Assembly: GCA_030537395.1 (NCBI GenBank)
Contig: JAUNMW010000008.1
Span: forward strand, 1-44,599
Direction of reading: 5' to 3'
DNA length: 44,599 nt
Source of the DNA: Clostridia bacterium
GTDB taxonomy: Bacteria; Bacillota; Clostridia; Christensenellales; Aristaeellaceae
Shown here: positions 27,426-35,364 of the stretch, piece by piece
Position numbering within the stretch: position 1 is the first letter of the stretch
Layout of the letters: every line of letters starts with the position of its first letter
The notes under the pieces: generated by a model
What the model was told of the DNA's origin: nothing
Database searches by the model: none
The model's input: the letters and a program-made list of their open reading frames with translations, nothing else
Translations under genes and position numbers: made by a program

Positions 27426-27476
27426 TACGGATCCTTTGAAATGAGGGGTTTGAACAGGAAAGGAGCGTGGTGAAAA

Positions 27477-27989
27477 ATGCGTTTGTTTGCAGCGCTGCAG
27501 CCTTCGCCGGAGTTTCGGGAAGAATTGTCAAAACTGCAGCAGCGGCTGCGCGCCGCCGGTATCGGGGGCCGATACCTGGATCCTGTCAATCTGCACCTGA
27601 CGCTGGCTTTTATCGGGGAATGGCCCCAAAATGTGACGGAATATCTTCCTGCCGTTGGAACGCCTTTCCCCATTGCATTGTCCCATATCGGCGTTTTTCA
27701 GCGGGCAAAGGTGCTGTGGGCTGGGATAGAGCCTTCCCAAAGGCTGAACGATTTGGCCGCGCTGGTGCGGAAAAATCTGCGGGATGCAGGGATCCCCTAT
27801 GATCCGCAGGATTTCAATCCGCATATCACGCTGATTCGCAAGCCGGTTCTTCCCGATGAAGCGCTGCTGAATGAAATCAAGCCGATGCCCGCTGCCATGA
27901 TGGTTCAGGAAATCTGCCTGTACCAGTCTGAACACACAGAAAACGGCATGGCGTACACCGTGATTGGAAGAAAGAAGGGAACCGCATGA
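27477..27989 (+). CDS. thpR: RNA 2',3'-cyclic phosphodiesterase (ThpR/LigT)
   Basis: 170 residues, the normal size of this 2H phosphoesterase. The two HxTx motifs are HLTL (H40, T42) and HITL (H116, T118), which open 2',3'-cyclic phosphates on RNA ends. The N-terminus MRLFAALQPSPEFREEL is typical of the family (RLFVALxLP). AGGAG lies 11 nt before the ATG, a slightly long spacing. The next gene overlaps its stop codon, so the two are co-translated. It acts in the cytoplasm in RNA end processing. Confidence 0.9.
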   Translation: MRLFAALQPSPEFREELSKLQQRLRAAGIGGRYLDPVNLHLTLAFIGEWPQNVTEYLPAVGTPFPIALSHIGVFQRAKVLWAGIEPSQRLNDLAALVRKNLRDAGIPYDPQDFNPHITLIRKPVLPDEALLNEIKPMPAAMMVQEICLYQSEHTENGMAYTVIGRKKGTA

Positions 27990-28267
27990 TGATTGCCGCC
28001 GTCACCTTCAAGCTTCGCGCCCCATGGGTGCATAGCCTGAAAGAAAAAAGAATGATCGTCCAAAGCCTGATTGTGAAGCTCCAGAACCGGTTCCATGTAT
28101 CCGCAGCGGAGATCGATGAGCAGGATATCCATCAGCTGATCGTGATCGGTACAGCTGCCGTTGTTCCGCACCAAGCCCTGGCGGACAGCCTGATGGATGA
28201 AATATTCCAATTTATTGAAGAAAACACCGATGCGGAAGTGCTTGACGAGATTCGTGAAATCCGATAG
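27986..28267 (+). CDS. DUF503 family protein (YlxP-like)
   Basis: 93 residues, whole-length match to DUF503: a first strand, then HSLKEKRMIVQSL and NRFHVSAAEIDEQD, the conserved core of the family. YlxP in Bacillus subtilis is encoded in the nusA-infB operon near rbfA and is thought to help ribosome maturation; here the gene instead overlaps thpR by 4 nt (ATGA), keeping an RNA-related setting. Small, cytoplasmic, function unproven. Confidence 0.9.
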   Translation: MMIAAVTFKLRAPWVHSLKEKRMIVQSLIVKLQNRFHVSAAEIDEQDIHQLIVIGTAAVVPHQALADSLMDEIFQFIEENTDAEVLDEIREIR

Positions 28268-28435
28268 AAAGCGGCATGCACGGAAAAGAGGAGCGAAGGA
28301 AAGCGCGCGGTTTTCGGCCCCCATGATGGCAAAAAGCTTCAATAGCGCCAAAGGCTTTATTTTCAGGTAAGCTTAAAGAAAAAGAAACACAATCAAGAAG
28401 CCGCCCCCGTACCGGCGGATCAATTCATCGACAAT

Positions 28436-28464
28436 CGGACAGGCCGGATTCGGCGCGCTGTCCG
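28436..28464 (+). other. Hairpin ahead of the GH28-like gene
   Basis: CGGACAG (28436-28442) pairs perfectly with CTGTCCG (28458-28464), with a smaller CCG/CGG stem inside. No T-run follows, so it is more likely a leader structure or relic than a terminator. The rest of 28268-28491 shows no gene. Confidence 0.35.
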
Positions 28465-28491
28465 GATCAAAAATAAAAAGGATGGAAGACT

Positions 28492-29898
28492 TTGAAAAAC
28501 AATTGTATGTCCTTTGGGCCGCTGCCGGATTGGTGCGTCTCCCTGCAGGAAGCCCTTACTGAAATGGCGGCGAAACTGCAAAAAAACGCCCGGCCTTGGA
28601 TGGGCGGCGAGCGCGTGTTTTATCCCGAGGATCACGGATGCCAAGCGGGAGAAAAAGCAACGGAAGCCATCCAGCGGGCCCTGGATGCCGCGGCTGAGCA
28701 GGGCGGCACGGTAAAGCTGCGCAAAGGGGATTATGTGTCCGGCACGCTGCAAATGCGGTCCCATGTGCGGCTGGAAATCTGCGCCGGGGCGCGGCTGCTG
28801 GCCAGCACCGATCTTAAGGATTATCCCGAAATGCACGCCCGGCGGCTCACCGTGCAGGATACCAGCATGGGCATGCACCAATCCCTCATATTCGCGGAGG
28901 GCTGCGAGGATATTGCCCTTGGGGGCGCGGGCGTGATCGACGGCCGGGGCAGCCAGCAGAATTTTCCCGGCGCGGAAACGGCCCAAGGAACCCCGGGCCG
29001 CCCGTTCCTGATCCGCATGATCGACTGCCGAAGGGCGCACATCAGCGATCTGACCCTGAAAAACGCCGCCTGCTGGATGCAGAATTACCTGAACTGCGAC
29101 GAACTGCTGATCGAGGGCCTGACCGTTCGCAACCACGCCAATTACAACAACGACGGCATGGATATCGACGGCTGCCGGGATGTGGTGATCCGGCACTGCC
29201 GGGCAACCAGCGGGGATGACGCGCTGTGCTTCAAGGGCGCGTCCCAGCGGCCGCTGGATCGGGTGCTGGTGGAGGACTGCGATTTTTACTCCGCCTGCAA
29301 CGCCGTTAAGGTGGGCACCGACACCCAGGGCGATTTTCGCAATGTGCTCATCCGCCGCTGCCGTATTGGGGGCCTGGCGGAGGACCCGTCCGGCCTCAAG
29401 CATCCCTGCGCCGACAGCGGCGTATCCCTGGAAATGGTGGACGGCGGCACGCTGGAAAACTTCTGGCTGACCGATCTGTACATCACCCGGGCCTGGAGCC
29501 CCTTCTTTTTCCGGCTGGAGGATCGGGGCCGCGTGAAGCCCGGCGATCCCGCGCCTGAAATCGGCAACTTGCGGCGCGTGCTTATTTCGCATATCCGGGG
29601 CGGGGCCAACGGCCCCAGGGGCTCCTACATGCTGGGCATTCCGGAAAAATGCATAGAAGATATTGCCTTTTCGGATGTGCTCCTTCACCAGTATCCCTGG
29701 ACGGAATCTGCCCCCGATGGGCAGGATTATCCGGACTTCAAGGGCGCGTATCCCGACGCGCATATGATCGACGCAGTTGGCCCGTCGCCCGCCTATGGCC
29801 TGTGGGCGCGGCATGCCCGGAAGATTACGCTGTCAGATTACTTGGTTTTGCCGGATGGTCAGGATACGCGCCAAGCTTTCCTGGATGAAGGCGCGTAA
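28492..29898 (+). CDS. Glycoside hydrolase family 28-like protein (polygalacturonase-type)
   Basis: 468 residues. A TTG at 28492 has AAAAGGA nine nt upstream; the ATG at 28507 is the alternative start. The right-handed beta-helix of pectin enzymes is indicated by repeated short strands and by the GH28 motifs NNDGMDIDG (D221, D224) and SGDDAL (D242, D243), the acid pair region. The usual GHG histidine motif is replaced by SACNAVKVGT, so the protein belongs to a divergent branch whose exact bond is uncertain. There is no signal peptide: it would act on oligosaccharides already inside the cell. Two esterase genes for feruloyl-type side groups lie downstream on the other strand, consistent with plant cell-wall use. 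Confidence 0.8.
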   Translation: MKNNCMSFGPLPDWCVSLQEALTEMAAKLQKNARPWMGGERVFYPEDHGCQAGEKATEAIQRALDAAAEQGGTVKLRKGDYVSGTLQMRSHVRLEICAGARLLASTDLKDYPEMHARRLTVQDTSMGMHQSLIFAEGCEDIALGGAGVIDGRGSQQNFPGAETAQGTPGRPFLIRMIDCRRAHISDLTLKNAACWMQNYLNCDELLIEGLTVRNHANYNNDGMDIDGCRDVVIRHCRATSGDDALCFKGASQRPLDRVLVEDCDFYSACNAVKVGTDTQGDFRNVLIRRCRIGGLAEDPSGLKHPCADSGVSLEMVDGGTLENFWLTDLYITRAWSPFFFRLEDRGRVKPGDPAPEIGNLRRVLISHIRGGANGPRGSYMLGIPEKCIEDIAFSDVLLHQYPWTESAPDGQDYPDFKGAYPDAHMIDAVGPSPAYGLWARHARKITLSDYLVLPDGQDTRQAFLDEGA

Positions 29899-30204
29899 GG
29901 CGGCGCGGAAAAAGAAGCAAAGCATTTGAGTTTCATATTATACGCTTTTGACCAGCATGGAAATACTGTTGGAAAAATCGTCCGGTTCATGCCAGCTGTA
30001 TTCCATGCTGTTTATCATGCCTGTGAGAACTGCCAGCACCTAAAAATTTCTATCATGGCAGGGCTCCTTCAGCAATGGCGGGTTGCCTTGATCTTTCTTT
30101 GGGATGCGCCGTTCATTGCGTGTTTCAGGTGTTTTTCCTGTTTGTATTCCTGCCGCCGTTCCACAGGATACCTTTCCGAGCATCCTTTTTGCCTGGCTGC
30201 GCTT
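29899..30204. other. Gap between convergent genes; possible decayed regulator tail
   Basis: No intact gene. On the minus strand a short frame (30039-29938) reads like the last 33 residues of a helical protein (with MINSMEYSWHEPDDF and an aliphatic end), reminiscent of TetR-family C-termini, but stop codons lie just upstream. No clear terminator is seen for either flanking gene. Confidence 0.3.
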
Positions 30205-31353
30205 TCAATCCGCTTCCCTGAGCATAGCGTCCGCGCAAACGCCCGCCATGGCCGAGATAAAGGGCTCGGTGAATCCATGCTTCTGGCCGGGAAAACGGAT
30301 GAAGCGGGCATTCTTGTATTTTTCGCATAACCTTTCGGAATAGTGGACGGATACCAAAGCATCCTCCGTTCCATGAAACACAATAACCGGTCCCGTGTAC
30401 TCCGCTGCTTTCTCAAACACATCGTAATCGGGCACCGTATCCGCAAAGCACCTGCCCAAAGGAACTCCCATACATTCAATGATTGCGTCATCTGTTGTTT
30501 CTTTTATCCTGCGCCAGTCGTCGGGAATGCAGAAGGCCGGAAACTCCAGGAATACGCCGGCGATCCCCTCAAGCTCAGGAGCGGTCAGCGCTGTGACAAA
30601 GCCCCCCTGGCTGCCGCCGAACAAATAAATCCTGTCTTTGTGAACCCATGGGAGCTTTTTGATATGTTCCACAACGATTTTTAAATCCTCCTGTTCGGAG
30701 GGGATCGTCATCTCCAGGGTCGTACCCGAGCTTTTGGAACGCAGTCCTCCGCTGCAGAAATCATAGCAATAAACAGCAATTCCATGCTTCGCCAGGCATT
30801 CCGCTTCATATCTCATGCCCTCGCTGTTTCCATTGAACCCATGGGACATGATCAGGACGGGGCAGTTTTCGCGCCCGTTCGGACGGTAAAGCTCGCCGTA
30901 TATATGCTTTTTCATCTGATCGATGCAAAACGTTTCCCGCTGAAAGGGAATTGTTTCTGCATAAATCCGGATTTCAACCGTGCCGTCGCCAGATCCGGTT
31001 ATTTCTCCGGATAACGCGCCGTGCGTCATCCCGGACAGGACCTCGCTGTCGGTGATGATTGTCGGCGCAGTTCTCATGCCATCAGGAGCTTCATATCCAT
31101 TATTCTCGATAAAGACTTTGCATTTTTTGCCCGTGCAGTCTGTGCCCTCCAGGACATACCGGGCAGACAGCCTCAGCGGGCCCTTTCCTGTTTTTCTCTG
31201 GCAATCGACTCCTCCGGACAATATGGTTCCATGAAAGTACGCGGAATCCGATGTTCCGTGAAATCGGAGAAAATTCACCAGTTCCCTTGTACCGTTGATC
31301 GTTGAGCCCTCATCCAATTCAACATGGATAACAAAAATCGGTTCTTTCATCAT
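30205..31353 (-). CDS. DUF3237-like domain fused to an alpha/beta-hydrolase (feruloyl-esterase-like)
   Basis: 382 residues; GGAGG precedes an ATGATG start, so the first or second Met may be used. Residues 1-135 resemble DUF3237: FLRFHGTSDSAYFHGTIL, then LRLSARYVLEGTD and VFIENNG. From about 150 comes an alpha/beta-hydrolase with SHGFNGNSEG, Ser248 in GGSQGG, Asp331 in HGTEDAL and His359 in GQKHGF, most like cinnamoyl/feruloyl esterases of rumen Clostridia. No signal peptide, so soluble phenolic esters would be cleaved in the cytoplasm. The GH28-like gene faces it and another esterase gene lies upstream. The hydrolase call is sure; the DUF3237 call and substrate are less so. Confidence 0.78.
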   Translation of the reverse strand: MMKEPIFVIHVELDEGSTINGTRELVNFLRFHGTSDSAYFHGTILSGGVDCQRKTGKGPLRLSARYVLEGTDCTGKKCKVFIENNGYEAPDGMRTAPTIITDSEVLSGMTHGALSGEITGSGDGTVEIRIYAETIPFQRETFCIDQMKKHIYGELYRPNGRENCPVLIMSHGFNGNSEGMRYEAECLAKHGIAVYCYDFCSGGLRSKSSGTTLEMTIPSEQEDLKIVVEHIKKLPWVHKDRIYLFGGSQGGFVTALTAPELEGIAGVFLEFPAFCIPDDWRRIKETTDDAIIECMGVPLGRCFADTVPDYDVFEKAAEYTGPVIVFHGTEDALVSVHYSERLCEKYKNARFIRFPGQKHGFTEPFISAMAGVCADAMLREAD

Positions 31354-31459
31354 CCGTATCCTCCGTGATTCATGGGGGTAAAAACATTTGATTCAGGAAT
31401 GACTGCGCGCTGCGGCAAACGCTTCTGCCGGCCGGTTTCTTTCCGTAAGTGTCGATCCG

Positions 31460-32263
31460 TCAATTCATGGCGCTCCAGCCCTGCAATACGGCAGGGGCTT
31501 TTTCGCTGAAAAGCCCAGGCAGCGCATTGAACAAATACCGGAAAATCGTTTCATAATCATGCACGCCGCCTTCCAGCACTTCATACTTCAGCTTATCTCC
31601 AAACACGGTGGTATACTTTTCCATGGCCTTGATTTGCGCATCGAGATTCGGGAAGGCAATATCCTTTGAGCCGGTGATGGCATGGATGCGAAAGTCCGGA
31701 GCGCCTTGCCTGCCAACGGCGGAAACAAGCTCCATGGCCGTCTTTTCAGGATATTTTCCTCCGCCGGTTTCGCCGCATACCCAGCAGTCGCCGCTGAGCG
31801 GCAGGAACCAATAGAATAAGTCCAGCGCCTGGAGGAAAGCGTACCAGGTGGTTACGCCGCCCATGGAGAAACCGCTGATAGCCCGGTTCTCCCGGGAAAA
31901 AGAAATACCTATATGAGCTTCCGCCAACGGAATAATCTGCTCCCGCAGCTCTTTGCAGAATCCCTTCACCGCAATTCCCGATGAAGCGGGGCTCTTATCT
32001 GTTTCCGCCGGGTCGTAAAAGCATGGCGCAGCGATGTAGAGCGGTTTAAGGATACCGCTGCCCACCATATGATCCACCATATTCAAAAACTCAGGCCGGA
32101 AGAAGGAATGCTGATCGCCGCCGCCTCCGTGGATCAGGTAGAGGATGCGGTTCGCAGGCTCGATTGGAGCATACAAAAGCAAGGATTTATGGCCATAGTT
32201 CAGGGCTGTAACTGTTCCGGAGCGGTTGCATTCCTCTTTGTATTCCGAAGGTATCGTGAGCAT
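31460..32263 (-). CDS. CE1/esterase-D-like esterase (feruloyl/acetyl-xylan esterase type)
   Basis: 267 residues from the ATG at 32263, which has AAAGGAGAG upstream; the frame stays open for 44 more codons upstream, but that Lys/Arg-rich stretch is not family-like. The sequence matches the esterase-D/CE1 group: LYLIHGGGGDQHSFF oxyanion loop, Ser133 in GFSMGG, Asp201 in TGSKD and His235 in GGVHDYETI. This is the layout of the esterase domains XynZ/XynY that release ferulic acid or acetate from xylan. There is no signal peptide or carbohydrate-binding module. It lies 106 nt upstream of the other esterase gene and could share its transcript. Confidence 0.83.
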   Translation of the reverse strand: MLTIPSEYKEECNRSGTVTALNYGHKSLLLYAPIEPANRILYLIHGGGGDQHSFFRPEFLNMVDHMVGSGILKPLYIAAPCFYDPAETDKSPASSGIAVKGFCKELREQIIPLAEAHIGISFSRENRAISGFSMGGVTTWYAFLQALDLFYWFLPLSGDCWVCGETGGGKYPEKTAMELVSAVGRQGAPDFRIHAITGSKDIAFPNLDAQIKAMEKYTTVFGDKLKYEVLEGGVHDYETIFRYLFNALPGLFSEKAPAVLQGWSAMN

Positions 32264-32599
32264 GACAGGCTCTCCTTTCGCAGATGGACGGCGTCCTTTA
32301 TTCTTTTTCATTCGATCCAGTTTTTTCGCTCGGTTGGGTTTCTTGCCTGCAGGCTTGAAAGAACGATAAAATTTTCTGTTCCATTCCCAAATCATTATAC
32401 AATTATTGGCATGCCGAGATCAAGCTCTTTTCCGCAGAATAAATGAAAATCCCAGATCGGAAGAACAGGCGTCCATGAGGCGGGAGGCGGTGTCCGGTTT
32501 CCATTTCCTCGTCGGTGTTTCCATGTGATACAGAAAGCTGACGATGCTGTTTTTTTAAGGATCCCCCGGCATGAAACGAGATTGTTTGCCATGGTTGCA
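32264..32599. other. Gene-free stretch before the tandem hairpin element
   Basis: No credible gene. It holds the minus-strand ribosome binding site of the esterase gene and short spurious frames on both strands. A T-run at 32549-32556 has no good hairpin before it. Confidence 0.45.
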
Positions 32600-32766
32600 G
32601 CGGCAGCTTCGGCATGGTATAATAACGAGGCAACCGGCGCGAAGCGCGGTTGGCCGTCCTGCCGACTCCCGAAGGAAAAGGCGGCAGGCGTTATGGTATA
32701 ATGATGAGGAAATCTGCCTGGGGCAGATTGTCCGTCCAGCCGGGCCGCGACAGCGTGCACGGCTGG
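32600..32766 (+). repeat. Two tandem copies of a structured element (promoter-like box plus two hairpins)
   Basis: Unit spacing is 79 nt. Each copy has ATGGTATAAT (extended -10 form; TATAAT at 32618-32623 and 32697-32702), then a spacer with GAGG, then hairpin A with a 3-nt loop, then G-N-CCGT, then hairpin B. Hairpin A of copy 2 is a perfect 8-bp stem (32711-32718 with 32722-32729); copy 1 has a 9-bp stem with one bulge (32631-32640 with 32644-32652) of quite different sequence. Hairpin B has 7-bp arms and a 17-nt loop in both: CCTGCCG/CGGCAGG (32658-32664, 32682-32688) and CCAGCCG/CGGCTGG (32736-32742, 32760-32766). Arms differ by paired changes while structure is kept, which points to function as RNA. 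I know no family that matches. Confidence 0.6.
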
Positions 32767-32908
32767 CATCATGTTCAAACCTATCAGACATGGTTAGAAG
32801 CGAAAAAAATTGAAAAACAAGCGGAGAAAACAGGCGGGGCATAGTCCGCGGGAGTAATTTCCGCTGATCCGCCTGATCCCGCGATCCAGAAAGATTGGAA
32901 AAGCAAAC

Positions 32909-34147
32909 ATGATTGAGCTGACAAAACCACAGGCACGGCAATTCATCCTTGCCAAGCAGGGTCTTCTGGGCGGATACCGCTTTTCCGGCAAGGAAGGGGC
33001 GTATGACTATATACAGCAGGCGGGATGCATTCAGTATGATCCTGTGGATGTGTGCGGGAAGAACGCGGAACTGACGCTCCAGTCCCGCGTAAAGGGCTTC
33101 CAAAAGAAAATGCTGGAGGAACTGCTGTACCGGGATCGCTTGCTTGTGGATTACGCGGATAAGGAGCTTTCCATTTGGCCCGCGAAGGATTGGCCGTATT
33201 TTTCTCCATACCGGGAACGAAGCCGCATTCATGGCGCAGGCTTTCCCGGATTCGCCGAGCTGGAGCGTGAGGCGCTTTCTTATATCCGCTCAAACGGCCC
33301 GGTTTCCAGCGACACCCTTCCCATGAAGGGTGAGGTTTTCTGGCATTCCTCCATGCATTGGAGCGGCAATTGGGACCGGAAATCGAAGGCGGCCCGTTCC
33401 GTGCTTGAACAGCTGTATACGGATGGAACGCTCATCATCCACCATAAAAGCGGATCCCGAAAATTCTATGACCTGGCCGAACGTTATCTCGACCCTTCGT
33501 TATTGTCGGCAGCTTTTCCCCTTGAAGACGGGAATGCGCTGCGATGCTGGCGTGTTCTGCGGAGGATCGGCGCGGTCGGCTTGCTTTGGGATAAAAGCTC
33601 TCCTGCCTTTTTGGGCATTCCAATGAATGCGGAACAGCGCAGGCAAACGTTATCTGATCTGGAGGCGGCAGGCGCAATTCTACCCGTCCGGATCGAAGGA
33701 ATCAAACCGCTCTTTTATTACCGCTCCGAGGATCATTCCCTGATGCGGAATGTGGTTGCAGAAAAACTGGACCAGAAGCCGCGTATGGAGTTTCTGGCGC
33801 CTCTGGACCCTTTGCTTTGGGATAAAGCGATGATTGACGCGCTTTGGGGCTTCCGATATTCCTGGGAGATATACACCCCGGCAGACAAGCGAAAGTACGG
33901 CTATTATACCCTGCCTGTCCTTTGGGGAGAACGGTTTATTGGCCGGATAGAGGCGGCTGCGGATTATAAGGGCGGCGTCCTCCGGGTAAAAAACATCTGG
34001 TTTGAACCCGGCGTCCGCCTGACCCCAAAAATTCAGGCCTCCATTGATCGAACGGTGGCCCGGTTTGCAAAATTCAACAATTGTGCGGCTGTGGAAATCC
34101 CGGAATCATCCAAATTGGCTGAAAGTTCCCATCAAGGATGCGAATGA
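32909..34147 (+). CDS. YcaQ/AlkX-like DNA glycosylase (HTH_42 family)
   Basis: 412 residues, the family's normal size. The N-terminus ELTKPQARQFILAKQGLLGG and the motif IQYDP (Q42-Y43-D44) match the winged-helix YcaQ family; a Gln-x-Asp motif is what the E. coli enzyme uses to unhook interstrand crosslinks, whereas toxin-resistance relatives such as AZL have Gln-x-Gln. The C-terminal part carries PLDPLLWDKAMIDALWGFRY and PVLWGERFIGRIEA, both conserved in the family. The Shine-Dalgarno before the ATG is weak, and the tandem hairpin element ends 142 nt upstream, so the element may sit in its leader. Role: repair of bulky or crosslinked alkylation damage. Confidence 0.82.
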   Translation: MIELTKPQARQFILAKQGLLGGYRFSGKEGAYDYIQQAGCIQYDPVDVCGKNAELTLQSRVKGFQKKMLEELLYRDRLLVDYADKELSIWPAKDWPYFSPYRERSRIHGAGFPGFAELEREALSYIRSNGPVSSDTLPMKGEVFWHSSMHWSGNWDRKSKAARSVLEQLYTDGTLIIHHKSGSRKFYDLAERYLDPSLLSAAFPLEDGNALRCWRVLRRIGAVGLLWDKSSPAFLGIPMNAEQRRQTLSDLEAAGAILPVRIEGIKPLFYYRSEDHSLMRNVVAEKLDQKPRMEFLAPLDPLLWDKAMIDALWGFRYSWEIYTPADKRKYGYYTLPVLWGERFIGRIEAAADYKGGVLRVKNIWFEPGVRLTPKIQASIDRTVARFAKFNNCAAVEIPESSKLAESSHQGCE

Positions 34148-34306
34148 TCGCCCGATGGATTCTTGAAAATCAATGGCAGACGAATACCCCGGCTGCCTGA
34201 TCGCTGCAAACGGCCGGATAGACCTTTATCCAATAAAACAGAAGACGCAGCGTGGCGTCCATTGCAATTGCCGGGAACAAAAGCAGCAAAAGAACATGGA
34301 CGCCCA

Positions 34307-34335
34307 TTGACAAGCAAGGGAAGACAACGTATATT
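34307..34335 (+). promoter_or_regulatory. Promoter of the membrane-anchored hydrolase/aldo-keto reductase unit
   Basis: Perfect -35 TTGACA (34307-34312), 17-nt spacer, -10 TATATT (34330-34335). It gives a leader of about 48 nt to the ATG at 34390, which has GAGGAAA as ribosome site. The 34148-34306 stretch shows no gene. Confidence 0.7.
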
Positions 34336-34389
34336 GACGTTGAGGAACACCCAATTATTTCCATAGAACGATTGATTTGAGGAAAAGCT

Positions 34390-35364
34390 ATGTCAAAGAA
34401 GAAAAAAATTGCTGTGACCGCGTTAGGCGTTCTGCTGCTTCTGCTGCTGGCGGCGGCTTTATTCGCCGGGAACTATATGGTCAGTTTTGCCATAGGACGC
34501 ACCACCGGCACAACCAATGTGGCCCCGCCTTCTGAAGTATCGGAAGAAGATAACCGGGCTATTTCGGAAAACTGGAAGCAGCTGGCCCGGCAGACCCAGG
34601 ATTGGGGCACAACCATTCAGCGGGAAAGCGTGACCGTACGATCCGCGGACGGGCTGACCCTCAGCGGTGAATATGCGCTGAACGCCGTCCCTTCCCATCT
34701 GTGGCTCATTGCGGTGCACGGCTACCGGGGAAATCACAGCCATATGTTTACCATCGCCTCTTTTTATGGCCTGCGGGGATATAATGTGCTTCTGCCCGAT
34801 CTGCGGGGCTGCGGAGAATCCGAGGGCGATTATATCGGCATGGGCTGGCCGGATCGGAAGGATATGCTGCAATGGATCGGCTGGATCATTCAGCGGGATC
34901 CGGAAGCCCGGATCGTACTGCACGGCATTTCCATGGGCGGAGCCACGGTGATCATGACCGCGGGGGAGGAGCTTCCCTCCCAGGTGAAGGCCATTGTGGA
35001 GGACTGCGGCTACACCAGCGTTTGGGATATTTTTAAGGATGAGATGGATGTTCTCTTCCATCTGCCCGCCTTCCCTGTGCTGCATACCGCCAACATCATC
35101 TCCTCTCTGCGGGCCGGATACAACTTTGCGGAGGCGTCTTCGCTGGAGCAGGTGAAAAAGGCGAAAGTGCCCATGCTGTTCATCCATGGGGAAAAGGATA
35201 ATTTCGTGCACACGGATATGGTGTATCCGCTCTATGAAGCCTGTCCCACAGAAAAGCGGCTGCTGGTGGTGGAAGGCGCGGGGCACGGCAGCTCCTACAC
35301 CATGGACCCGGACTTGTACTTTGGCACGGTATTTGATTTCATGGCGCCTTATATGAATGAATAA
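34390..35364 (+). CDS. Membrane-anchored alpha/beta-hydrolase
   Basis: 324 residues. A basic start (MSKKKK) and one hydrophobic helix at about 8-28 anchor the protein, with the enzyme outside the membrane. The hydrolase shows AVHGYRGNHS, LPDLRGCGESEG, Ser in GISMGG, Asp in HGEKDNF and His in GAGHGSS, a full triad. The layout matches the BEM46/YqkD group of Bacillota serine hydrolases, whose substrates are unknown. The next gene begins 8 nt inside its end, so the two are co-translated. Confidence 0.85.
   Translation: MSKKKKIAVTALGVLLLLLLAAALFAGNYMVSFAIGRTTGTTNVAPPSEVSEEDNRAISENWKQLARQTQDWGTTIQRESVTVRSADGLTLSGEYALNAVPSHLWLIAVHGYRGNHSHMFTIASFYGLRGYNVLLPDLRGCGESEGDYIGMGWPDRKDMLQWIGWIIQRDPEARIVLHGISMGGATVIMTAGEELPSQVKAIVEDCGYTSVWDIFKDEMDVLFHLPAFPVLHTANIISSLRAGYNFAEASSLEQVKKAKVPMLFIHGEKDNFVHTDMVYPLYEACPTEKRLLVVEGAGHGSSYTMDPDLYFGTVFDFMAPYMNE

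Noticed and set aside
28380-28470. Minus-strand frame with a protein-like phrase (DSAPNPACPIVDELIRRY)
   Set aside because: Short, no start codon or ribosome site, and it ends in a low-complexity Leu/Phe tail; could be a relic but cannot be supported.
29938-30039. Possible C-terminal tail of a TetR-family regulator on the minus strand
   Set aside because: Only about 33 residues, stop codons just upstream, and similarity is by impression only; noted as a possible relic within the gap entry.
32571-32844. Short plus-strand frames across the tandem hairpin element, which in register give WYNNEA and WYNDEE repeats
   Set aside because: No start with a ribosome site, and the paired changes in the stems favour RNA or DNA structure over coding.
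34148-34389. Small frames on both strands between the glycosylase and hydrolase genes
   Set aside because: None has a ribosome site or protein-like composition; the stretch is explained by the promoter at 34307-34335.
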